NCBI GenBank assembly: GCA_950295325.1
Contig: OX485809.1
Coordinates: forward strand, 3,660,001 to 3,724,000
Origin: Polytrichum commune
Taxonomy: Eukaryota; Streptophyta; Polytrichopsida; Polytrichales; Polytrichaceae
Length of the DNA stretch: 64,000 nt
Direction: 5' to 3'
The notes beneath the pieces were generated by a model that saw only the letters and a list, made by a program, of their open reading frames with translations, was not told where the DNA came from and ran no database searches. Shown in pieces: positions 34,901 to 45,048 of the stretch (the stretch's first letter is position 1; the number at the start of each line of letters is the position of its first letter). The translations under genes were made by a program, and so were the position numbers.

Positions 34901-37900
34901 CTACTAAAAAGTGGAAACAAAAATAAAGTCATATGTGAAAACAATGATTGGATGTATGTGGGATGGGTTTGGGTCATTTAAACAAGCTCAAATCTTCCTA
35001 TCGTTCATTTTGCATATACGTTTGTTCTGATTGGAACAATGCACATGATAAATAGGCTAATTTTAGATAGGATCACTTTTGAGACTTTTGGAACTTTTGG
35101 CTAAAAATTTATTAGGTACAAAATACTAAAAGGGTGTTTCCAAGACAGAAGACGTACAGTGTATGCAGCAATTGCGTAAGGGTGGAGACGAGTGGCTTCA
35201 CGAAAAAGATTTTCTGGCACCATTTCATCGTCATTTGATAAAGGAGATTGTACTTGCTGCTCTTTTAGCAACAATATCCCTGTCACATTAAATCCAACAA
35301 TTTTAGATCTCTAACTAGGCCCTAGAAAAGCTCGGGCCTAGCACTTAGCTTCCCATTAGAGTAGCACCTATGGTCACTAGGAAATTATTTTTGCTTTCTT
35401 TTTACCCTTAGTTATATTATGTCATTATCTTATGAAATTTTTGGAGGCAAATATGTATAAATTAGAACTATGCAACTCTTGAAGGTTTTTGAAGATTATA
35501 ACTGTATGGACACGATTAAAATAAAATTTCACAACTTTGTAAGAAGGACACATGTATTTTAAAATTGAGAAGTCAAAGTTTCGTAATCAATCTACAAATT
35601 AGAAAAACTATCCAAACATTTAGGGGTTAATGAATAATTTTCTAAGTTCTTTGGAGTAAGATCGCATGCTCTTGCCACTCACAAAACCTCAACGTTCTCC
35701 AACTCGTTTTGCTCATTGACTATTGAGAGAGACGGAGTCAACCCTTTAAACTCCTCCCACCCTCCAGAATCGAGGGTCAAAGGACTTCAGAGGGTTGTCT
35801 CTCTCTCACTCAGCAATCGGTCCACAATGAAGAGTTTTGATACATATGGCATTTATGTGTAAGATAAGCATGCGGAATTGGCCCAAAAAACTTTGAAAGC
35901 CAATTTGTTGAGAGTCATTTTACCGTGACCATAGGAGTTGCCCTTACAAGAATCCTGGTATTGGAGTCATGAACTAAATTACAAGTAACCAAGCCTCAAC
36001 GAGTGTGGTTCTAATCAAGGGTGTTTTCATTTAAGAAAAAGAGTATGTGGCTCGGTGCATGCTAAATATACCTCACATCAAGGACAAAAGTGGCCTTTAA
36101 AAAAAATTAATTGATATTGTTCATAATTTTAAGCATCGGCTCAGTTGATCGTCCAGATGAAGACTAAACAGTTTTTATTGTTAGTCATAGACAGTAAAAC
36201 ATTCCCAAGTTGTTTGGACAGAATATAAGGTGTTCCACTTTATTTGAAGGTAATAAATTACAAAGCACACTATCCCAGAGCTATTTGAGTTATCCTTTAA
36301 TTCGACCGGCGTTTTGGTTTGGAGTTGGTTGTTTTGCATACAACACTTTTCATGTTGGGTAAGTTTTCGGTGCATGCTTAGAGTCGGTGTGGAGTTGAAC
36401 ATAGGACATTCTATAGCGGTTCATTGGGGGCCAAATTCAAATTCGCATGTCAAGAGGTGCTAAAATGAGTTGGCCCTCAATGAACCAATACAAAATGTTC
36501 TTCGTTCAAACCTTTACATTGACTCCAAGCATGTACCGAAAACTTATCCAATACAAAAAGCGTTGTATGCAAAACCAAAAATAAAAAACCAAAACCCCGG
36601 TCGAATTGAAGATATTAACTCTATTCTTCGCATCTTTTCTAGATTGCATCGACATATACTTACCAGCTACCACTTCCAGGTGGCTAGCACCACGAGCTCG
36701 ATATGCCACAAGGTCACCCAATAATTCCGCCACAGAGTAGACTTCATCCTTGTCTAACTGAGACCTGCACAAGGACCAAAATCCATACCATAATGAGCAA
36801 TTATTATATGAATACCCTAGCCATAATGAGCAAAAGAGTTCTCCTCTAACCCAACATGACTTTTGGCCAAGAGTTGGTTGTTTCACATACAAAACCTTTC
36901 CATGTTCAGAGGTTGTGCGGAGGTTTAAACAAAGAACATTCTATATTGGTTTGTTGAGGTCAAATTCATTTTGGCATACCACAAGGTGCTAAAACGAGTT
37001 TGGTCCTCAATGAACCGATATAGATTGCGCTTCATTCAAATTCATATACCAACCTCCGACCATGCACCCAAAGTAGAAAGAAATTATGATATTATATGCA
37101 AAACAACCAATAGAAAATCATATGGGACCAACTCCCGATAAAAAATCCCATTGAGTTGAAGGATAACTTTAATGCCACCATAACATCATACCAAAGAAGG
37201 TAGCATGCAAGGTGACTTGGTAAGATTTTGTCCCATTGCAAATACCGGACTATAGAATGGTCATCTGTTTTGAGTTAGTTGATCCTAGCAAGTCATCACA
37301 AGGATGCTAAACCCTAAACCCTAAATCCTAATTAGAAATATTTTTAGTGTAAAATCAGCGGTCAGTTGACCCCACTGAAGTCATCATGTTCCCAAATCCA
37401 TTCACCTTAACAAATTGGGATTCTATCCTAAGGGATACTTTGCGCTATGACCATGAGATTGTGAGGAGCCTTGAAACTCATCCCGAAGGTCATAGCATGG
37501 AAAATTAAAATTGAGCTTTGTGGGTTCACGGGCCTTCAAGTGTAGTTCAAAGATATACACAACCGGGATCTCAACCAAATGTCATTTCATTTTCAGCCTT
37601 TTCATGTGGGCCCTTCTACATAAGAAGTTACAATAATTTGAGGATTGTGAGATTTTGAAGTGTTATGGTCTCCCGGTTTTGCGTTAGACCCACCTCTTTG
37701 AGGCTAGCTTGACGCAAAATTTGGGTGACCATGAAACAATATCCATTACATGCCATGTTACACTCCACGTAGATCAGTTCGTCCTATCAAACTTCCTTAG
37801 TCCATTAGGCCCTCAAGCTCAAATGTAAAGTGAAGTGGGACGGTCTTGGCATTTTCCACCAAAGAGAGATTTTTAATTTCAATGGTCATGGACCCTTCAA

Positions 37901-40352
37901 ACTCTAGTGTAAAGTGCCCCTAAGTGTGCTTATAAGGTAGATATGCCTAATTCAATTACTGATCTTGATCAGACACCTAATTTTGAGTGGTAGGTGGTTA
38001 GATGTGGCTCCAAGAACGGATATCAAAAAGACATATGTTTAAAGGAGAGTGGACTACATGCTCAAAATATGAAATTATTATAGGCTCAGTAGTCACCATA
38101 ATTGTGACAAACCTATATGGCCATTTAATGAGCACAAGAATCCTCACTTTGATAATGAATAAGATATTCATATGAGCTCCGACAATGATTAGGACAGTGG
38201 TTACTAACAGCCTTGATTTAGATTTGCTTACCATCTCATAAAAATCGTGTGTTTCACATCCTAGGAGAAGTAGGCAACTCAGAAAAAATAACCATTTAGA
38301 AGCCCATCTACCTTATGACCAAATTATCCAAAAAGGAAGCGCAAATACTTACAAGTACTTTTGCCTTCCAAGGCAACACATCGCTTCACGAATGCCATAA
38401 TCAAACATCTCATGATAATGTGCTTTCCACGCTTCGCCATGGTGATGGTAGAGTGATCTCCATGCTATTACGTCCGATCCCATACAGCATTGTGGGAGGG
38501 TTATCACCCATGCTAATACTGGTAAAAAGACGAGAGATACTTGAAAATAATTGTCTTCTTCTGCAATTCATAAAACAACAATTATTCATACATAAGTGAA
38601 AGGCATACTTTTGAGTGAGTGTACCCACAACCCACAATCCACAGTCAACAATGTCATAGCCAAGTATACCTTTAATATGCAAACTGGATATGCAAATGTG
38701 TCCAAAATAATGGCCATTTTACACTATGGCTGAGGGCCGTGACCACGAAATTATGAGGGTCTTGGTCCCTTAGTACCTAAAGGCTCTAGTGTAAAGTGAC
38801 GTGGGACAGTCTCAGCATTTTCAATCAATGAGAGATTTTTATTTTCAATGGTCACGGACAGTATAGAAACATATTTGATGGAAAAAATTTATTTAAATTT
38901 TTTAAAACACACACACAGAGGAGAGAGAGGCTCACCACCACCAGCTGAGCAACTGTAGGCAAAATAATTTGCTGATTTGGTTAAAACCAAAAAGGTAAGA
39001 TAAGAAGCGCCAACAAATTGCGCAGCACTCACAAGGAAACCAACCCGGCTCCACCATAGCCACCACTTGTACCACCTCTGTCGGGAAGGAAAAAAAGAAC
39101 AAAAAAGAACAACAATCAGCTATTAATTAGCAACACCAACTGTAGTGGCATATATGCAAAACATTTGTAAGTGGCCAATTCAGGGTCCAATGCAAATGGA
39201 ATAATTCTTAGGTAGTCTGAATAACCAACGGATAATTCCATTGGGGGCGTGCCTCTTTGATTGAATCTTGGTAGATGAAAAAATGTAATTGTGTCCAAAG
39301 ATAGGCATCAATAATGATGTGTCAACTAATGAGAGCATACTCAAGGACCTTGAATCTTTATAATATAAATCTTGAGGCTAGAATAAGAATGTCCTCATGC
39401 ATGCTGCTGTGTGTATTTTTGAGGTTAAGGTTTTTCCACGTCTATTAATTCATGTGACTTCACCAAAGACCAAGATAACAAACAAAAGAATGAACTCCAA
39501 TTTCATACCCAACATCCAAAGTCGCTATGGAGCTGTCTAATTAGCAATTGTAATGAATACTGTAGGTGATAAGCAAGTCTGACACAAATTAACTCAAAAT
39601 CTAAGCAAACTGCCACATGTTGCTTTTCTATAAGTCTTTACCTCTACAAAATCCCATATGTTGTCTCCAAAAAAAAAACTTGTGTTTTGGCACCAAAATT
39701 GGGAACCTGCTTATCTATCACCTATGGTATACACCCAAAAAAATGACTGATTTAATACAAGAAGAGCTGCCAGATTTAGGTATGGCAATTCTAAAATTTA
39801 GTACAACATTGAAAGAAAGTTAGATAAAAATTTACTTACACGTCTCTCTTGGCGGTCGATTTTGGTCTTTTCTTTGGCAACACGAGAACCCGAATTTGCA
39901 GGTTGTTCTACGGTGGTCATAACCGAGGCTGTGACACCCTGGGTTATCCCCATCCCAAAAATCCAGAGGATGCGAAAACCCGCACAGGCAGCCACTAAAC
40001 TCGATGAAATAACCACCTTTTGGGGACATTCTTCTTGAGTCGCAGTTATTGCCACGTATAACGAAAGCAGACATAGTATCCAGTTGAGGAGGCCAAAAAA
40101 CAACACAATTTTGCGTATATCATGTAACTTTTCAAGCCCCATCGCGTGCAGAGCTAAAGAGTTGTCACTATTACATGTGGTGGTTGGGGTATTATTGGAT
40201 AGAGGTGATTCATAGTTTTTCAACACGGGGCTGTGATTGCAAAAGGGGATATCGGAGCCTCTTCTTGTCCACTTGAAATTTCGGATTCGTCGTCTTCGCA
40301 ACCGAGCAAAGATTCTAAGTAGCTCAATGCATGGGTCCACCATGCGCAGCAT
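28945..40352 (-). CDS. sn1-specific diacylglycerol lipase-like (class 3 lipase) membrane protein; last exon unresolved
   Basis: Thirteen exons join in phase (transcription order): 40352-39840, 39077-38936, 38560-38353, 36764-36664, 35279-35158, 34180-34089, 33824-33719, 33113-32959, 32435-32260, 31395-31274, 30940-30843, 30283-29994, 29488-28945; about 890 residues. Likely role: hydrolysis of diacylglycerol at the sn-1 position at a membrane. Four hydrophobic segments (about 81-103, 112-137, 183-205, 226-246) precede the catalytic domain, as in DAG lipases. Nucleophile motif GHSLGG (Ser567); probable acid Asp617 in YNDEFSSRLS; His886 in SPDMFMDHSPW. Also WKAHYHEMFDYGIREAMCCL, and AIRGTETPEDLLTDGL in front of the nucleophile. 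It is longer than the ~690-residue Arabidopsis relative, mainly through a Ser/Glu-rich linker at about 630-820. The start ATG follows an acceptor TTGTACAG. The 3' end is uncertain: the frame may run to a stop at 28884 or splice at 28945 to an exon I could not place. Confidence 0.83.
31683..32169 (-). mobile_element. MITE family C, copy 3
   Basis: Near full-length: starts GGGGCACTTTGCACTAAGAG and ends GGCCATGGCGTAAAGTGGCCC, imperfect inverted repeats. Lies in the lipase intron between exons 32435-32260 and 31395-31274. Confidence 0.75.
32515..32680 (+). mobile_element. Foldback family E, single-arm fragment
   Basis: Shares CCTCCAAGCATGCACC and AACAACCATTAGAAATTC-type blocks with the copy at 36.83-37.17 kb. 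Intron of the lipase gene. Confidence 0.45.
33300..33425 (-). mobile_element. MITE family D, fragment
   Basis: Contains ACCATCAAATATCCAAACCC, CTCATTATGGATACTCATAT and the D-type end TGTCCAACATTGGTGT. Intron of the lipase gene. Confidence 0.45.
34346..34722 (-). mobile_element. MITE family B, copy 5
   Basis: Inverted copy: left AAGTTGATGGGACTTAAATG, right AATTAGGCGCGTCCACCTT. Intron between lipase exons 35279-35158 and 34180-34089. Confidence 0.7.
36281..36625. mobile_element. Foldback element, family E
   Basis: Long imperfect inverted repeat: the left arm (TTAATTCGACCGGCGTTTTG, TGCATACAACACTTTTCATG, TTTTCGGTGCATGCTTAGAG) is mirrored by the right arm (CCAAGCATGTACCGAAAACT, GCGTTGTATGCAAAACC, CCCCGGTCGAATT). 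The centre is around 36450. It ends 39 bp from the small lipase exon 36764-36664. Confidence 0.7.
36830..37165. mobile_element. Foldback element, family E, second copy
   Basis: Same arm blocks as the element at 36.3 kb (CCAACATGACTTTTGGCC, AACATTCTATATTGGTTTGT, AAGGTGCTAAAACGAG, TATTATATGCAAAACAACC), more diverged. It lies on the other side of lipase exon 36764-36664. Confidence 0.6.
37431..37922 (+). mobile_element. MITE family C, copy 4
   Basis: Starts GGGATACTTTGCGCTATGAC and ends CTCTAGTGTAAAGTGCCCC, about 490 bp. It is followed within 12 bp by family B copy 6. Confidence 0.7.
37934..38314 (+). mobile_element. MITE family B, copy 6
   Basis: Complete: left AAGGTAGATATGCCTAATTC, right GAAGCCCATCTACCTT. 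The right end is 39 bp before the lipase donor at 38352, inside the intron. Confidence 0.75.
38711..38862 (+). mobile_element. MITE family C, truncated copy 5
   Basis: TTTTACACTATGGCTGAGGG at the left, joined to the AGGCTCTAGTGTAAAGTGAC and CAATGAGAGATTTTTATTTT blocks. A rearranged short derivative in a lipase intron. Confidence 0.55.
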
Positions 40353-41102
40353 TTACCTGTACAACCAAATTAAAAACTTAAGCCACATTAGTTTTCAATA
40401 GTGTCAAATCTCAAATTGCAAGTGGGAGCTTTTAATTTTGATGAGTGTTGTTACTAAAATCTTCACACTGCAAATTCAACATGTAGCTTATGATTGATTC
40501 AACATTGCCTTAAGTCACATTAGGTCTTGCAACTATCCAAAAAAAAAACCAAGAGATTAAAAACAGTGCAAACCACTGTTTGGTAGACATTGATTCAACA
40601 TTGTAGTTTGCTGCAATTGCATCAATGAATATTTGTCTCCCAATGGCAAGTAGGTTCAAGAAAAAAATAAGTCTCACATCTTAAAACTGCAAGTGGCCAG
40701 CATTTAATGTTTGAGCTAGCAGTATAAATATCTTTACAGTGCTAGTCCAACATTTAGCTGATGATTCACTCAACATTGATTGAACTCACATTTCATCCTT
40801 TTAAGTCTTGCAACAATCAGAAATAAAACCAAAAGATTGAAAGTGCAATGCTATGTTTGTTAATGTTGTAGTTAGAATGTGATTGAATCAATGTGAAACC
40901 AGCGTTGATGATATATGGATCTAGAGATTTGTGAAGCAAGTAGTCCTGAAATTAGGAACAACAAAATTGGTATGCTCGTTGCTATTTATTTGTTCAAGGT
41001 CATATATTATGAGTACATAACCATGTAAAAAAACCAGTCTAGCAGCAAAAGGTGGAACCTGACTCCCATTTGGGGTTTAAGTAGCTCAAATTTTTTTCAA
41101 CA

Positions 41103-41396
41103 ACTAAGGTAGTCCCATGTTAATCCAACATAGCAATAATCTGGACACCTCTACTTGAGTAAATTCAATAGTCAACATAATTGGGGGGGACCTATATGAC
41201 CACTTAATGAGCATGAGAATCTTCACTATGATAATGAATAAGATATTCATATGAGCTCCAGAAATTATGAGGCAAATACCTATGGGCACAAGGATTTGGA
41301 ATTGCTAAACATCTCGAACTAAGTTAATTGAGTGTTCCATATCCTTTGAGAAGTGGGTACAGAGATAAAACTATCCAAATAACACATGTCTACCTT
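41103..41396 (+). mobile_element. MITE family B, copy 7 (deleted)
   Basis: AAGGTAGTCCCATGTTAATC at the left; interior AGTCAACATAATTGGGGGG; right AACACATGTCTACCTT. About 80 bp shorter than full copies. Confidence 0.6.
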
Positions 41397-41587
41397 ATTC
41401 AACTCACAATTCAACCTTTTAGGTATTGCAACTACACAATCCAGAAACAAAGAGCATCAAAAGTGCAAACCCTATGTGTGGTAAGCACTGATTCAATATT
41501 GCAGCTTGAAATCAATGTGAGGTCAGTGTTGATGATATATGGATCTACATGTTTGTGATCTCAAAATTGCACATGGAGATAACCTAC

Positions 41588-41960
41588 CTGGCTTTCAGAT
41601 TTGGAGCTCCCCCTTCACCTGGAAATTATATCCTGCCTCCACCATGCAGGATCCCAAAAATTATCCCGGATCGGCAATGCTGCAATATTTTTAGGGTTAG
41701 GCGCCCAATTCAAGAAATTTCAACCATCTTGTACCACCGTAATTCAGAGGATAACAGGAATTTCTTCAATGGGTTGCTAACCCGAAATTTCGAATCCACA
41801 CGGATGAACTACTACTACCCACAACACCACAAAGCAAGAATGACATTCACAAGCAGCTAACCTAGTCCTCCGTGAAGCAGATATGAAGTTTTGAAGTTCT
41901 GCTGTCTTCAGAATTCCAATGAGCGGCTGCTCCAAAACTGTAACTCCCAAACTGGAACCC
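41588..41960 (-). other. Probable 5' untranslated exon and promoter-proximal region of the lipase gene
   Basis: The coding start at 40352 sits four bases after an acceptor (TTGTACAG/GTAA), so a leader exon must lie further right. A donor-like CCAG/GTAGGTT on the minus strand ends at 41588, and the sequence before it contains GCGCCTAACCCTAAAAATAT (telo-box-like). The upstream limit is not defined. Confidence 0.4.
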
Positions 41961-41999
41961 AGATATTTTGCAATGACTTGTGAGGAAAAAAAGCAAGAA

Positions 42000-44220
42000 A
42001 TCTAAGTTACAGCTCCTCCTTCTTCATGGTCAAACCTGACAAAATGAAAAACCCACAAGTGGATTGCAACCAAACTTGAGAACTCTACTTACAAACAGAT
42101 GCCAAAAGGATATAACAAACTTCCAAGAAGGAAAAAACTTGAAGCTGAGGGAAGACCAAGTGTGTACTAACACTTTAGGTGCTTTAAAAGATACTGCCTA
42201 ATAATTGTACTCGCTAAAAGCAGAGAATGATCCTATATGTTTTATCTTCACTTGCCAATTCATCTTCTGTTAAGTTACAAAACTTCGAAGTAACTTTTGA
42301 CTTCTAAGTAGTGTTTGATCCTTACAACATAACACGAAAAAAATTGGCATCATCTTCTTCATCTCAGATTTCAATCTTCATCTCCATGATGCTGACAGTC
42401 TTTCATGTTGGAAAAGTGCAAGTACGTCACCTGGCATCACCACATCTCATCAGGTCATATGATTAACTTCTTGGAAAGTTGCGAAAGTTCAAAAATACAA
42501 TTTCATATCAGTTTAGTTTGGAGTAATTCGGAGTAAATCAGATGCACCATCTATTCTTCGCTTAAGTTACAAGTTTAGTACTCCATTCTAAGTGAGTGAG
42601 TCGAGACTCGCTTGCAATTCAAATTATTTAAGCTAAGCTTATTTCCAAGCTTCACTTATTGCAGTTTTGCCTTTGGGAACAAATAAGATGGCTAGAGCTT
42701 TGTGGTCACGTCTTCATAAACTCATCCATTGGGAAGGTGAAAACGCAAATTATTATTGTATAGGATGATTTTTTTTTTTACTTTTTTACTTTTTTACTCT
42801 CTTTTTTCAAGATGATTTGACTCCAAAAATGACATCAGAGACCTTGAATTCACTCAATGGTGTGACGGGTCTATTTGGAATGAATTGATCTTTAACTTAT
42901 AGGGCAATAGTTTTTGCTTGAGAATCCCTTTCATTCATGAAGTATGAGCTTACTTAGACACCATGAAAATCTCACCCTCTCAAGTTTGTTGTAAATTCAT
43001 TCTAGTAGTGCCCCTAGAATTTGTTTGGGGTCATTGATTCAAATTTAGGGGTCAATTCTACATTATACAATGTTTCTCTCCCTTTTCATCCTCTCCCATG
43101 GTAGGTGTTGTGAAACTTCACCCCAACCATAGCTTTGTGATGTCTAGGTAAACTCATCCATTAGGGGAGGTGAAAATGCAAGGAGCTATTGTCTTAGTTC
43201 AATTCTTTTGCTTTTTAAGGTTACTCGACCCCGAAAATGGCATCAAGATTTTGAAATTAGAATAGAGGGACCTAATTGGAATGAATCGACCCTCAACCTG
43301 TAAGGGGTTTGTTTTACTAGATCCCCCTTATCATGATGGACAATTTGGATGCCACAAAGCTCAAGTCTAAAGAAAGTGAAATAAAACTTGGTAAAAGTTA
43401 AGGTTCAAGGCAACATGTAGAGTATGATTTTGTGGACTACACCTGGACAACATAGGCAAGAGGATAATGAGTTATGATAAGTTACATTGACACAACCACC
43501 TACTTAAGTTGTTTATGGGACAAAACTAATATTGTTCAATGACAAAAATTGGACATTTTAAATGAAATGCTTTCTATGTGGACATAACAACATATGGAGT
43601 GTTTGGAAATGCTCTCAACTTGGATGAGAAATTGATAAGGTTGTTGATGTAGTAAAATACACATGTGCCAACATCAAAGGTGTCTAGGCAAATGTGATCG
43701 TAACATGTGGCTCTCAATGAACCTAGGGAAGGAACTGTTAATTAGAAAACAAGTAAGATCTATTACAATCTCTATCCTTGATCTCCACCAAATCCTTCTA
43801 AGGACATTTTTCTCTCCCTTGTATATACTATGCATGTAATGCCTCAAATAATACCCCTTTTACACAAACGTTTGTTCATATGTGGTATAAATAGTCCACT
43901 CCATGGGGTCTAAGTTCGATTTACACACTATCCCGTAACCAAGGCTCTTAAAAAATACTTCAAGAATTTCTCGTGGGCATACTTTTTGGACCGCTAACCA
44001 TGACCATGAGAAATTCTAAATTATTTGTACCCGGCCCTTGGTCATGTGTGTTAAATTGGCCCTTACCTTATGACACTTGATGCTACATGACAAGTGTTGT
44101 AGTAATTTGGCACACCAATTTTTTTGCTACGAAAGTCAGATGTCTGAAAATTAGTAGGATCTTTTCAGCCAAGGATTCTTTAGTTTTTGGCACAATCCGG
44201 CCATGAATTGGTCCTCATTG
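42000..44220. other. Intergenic between divergent lipase and CTU2 genes
   Basis: No gene recognised. Holds a diverged direct duplication (about 42716-42945 and 43146-43340). Probably includes the promoters of both flanking genes. Confidence 0.4.
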
Positions 44221-44329
44221 ACTTCTGCAATTGATTGGATTGTTGGTGCGAAATTCGAATTTGCTGGGTTTAGGGTTTAAGGTGCAGGAGCCAGAGTTGT
44301 ACATTTTGCACTACTTCAGGTGTGGTGTG

Positions 44330-44965
44330 AACGGTTTGGGATCTGGAATTGGTCGCTTGAAATTCTCGCCAAAAATGTCGAACTTGCAATTAATTTTGTC
44401 AAGGTTGCAAAAACATTCTTTGAGTTAGAGGAATTGGGTTTAAAACTGTCGGGTTTAGGGTTGAGGGCTTGTGGGTGGTCGCAAATTCTTGGCCAGAAAT
44501 TGACACAGCGAGGAAATTTAGGGGTAAGTCAGGGAGTTGAAGAACCGATGGTTTAGGAAACATCAAAAAATGTCAAAGTTGCAATTCTTGTTGCCAAAGT
44601 TGCAACTTCATTCTTTGACTTAAAGGGAGTGGGTGTCAAAACATTTGTAGGGTTTCGGGTTTTGTGGGTGGTCGCGAATTCTTGTCCAGAAAATTGGCGC
44701 AGCGAGGTAATTTCGGGATTAGGGAATTGGAAGTATTGATGGTTTAGGACTCAACAAATCTGTTCAAGTTGCAGGTCTTTCTGCCAAAGTTGCAAATAAT
44801 TTCTTTGACTTGGGAAATTGGATGCGAAGCTGAAGGGTTTAGGGTTCTGTGGGTGGTCACAAATTCTTGGCCGGAAATTGACACAGCGAGGGAGTTGAAA
44901 AATTCATGGTTTAGGATTCAAATTTTTGTTCGTTGAAGTTGCAATTGTTGTCGCCAAAGTTCTTT
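44330..44965 (+). repeat. Tandem repeat, ~190-bp unit, upstream of CTU2
   Basis: GTGGGTGGTCGCAAATTCTT recurs at 44471, 44664 and 44849 (spacing 193 and 185 bp). Each copy is preceded by GGGTTTAGGGTT or a variant and followed by a GAAATTGACACAGCGAGG-type block and GATGGTTTAGGA. A partial unit precedes the first. It ends about 85 bp before the CTU2 start codon. Confidence 0.85.
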
Positions 44966-44983
44966 GACTTGGGTGGTAAGGTT

Positions 44984-45000
44984 TAGGGTTTAGGGTTAGA
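44984..45000 (+). promoter_or_regulatory. Telo-box cluster (TTTAGGG)2 at CTU2
   Basis: GGTTTAGGGTTTAGGGTTAG about 50 bases before the ATG at 45049. AAACCCTA (telo-box) elements near the transcription start are common in plant genes for translation and ribosome-related functions, which fits a tRNA-modification gene. Confidence 0.55.
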
Positions 45001-45048
45001 GGCGACAGTTAAATTTTGCTCACTGTTTTTTGCGACGAGAACGTATCC

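Noticed and set aside
41549-41860. 103-codon plus-strand frame
   Set aside because: Opposite strand to the probable lipase leader exon; no known motif and no conserved-looking start.
44984-45000. Chromosome-end telomere
   Set aside because: Only two TTTAGGG units directly in front of a start codon; fits a telo-box promoter element.
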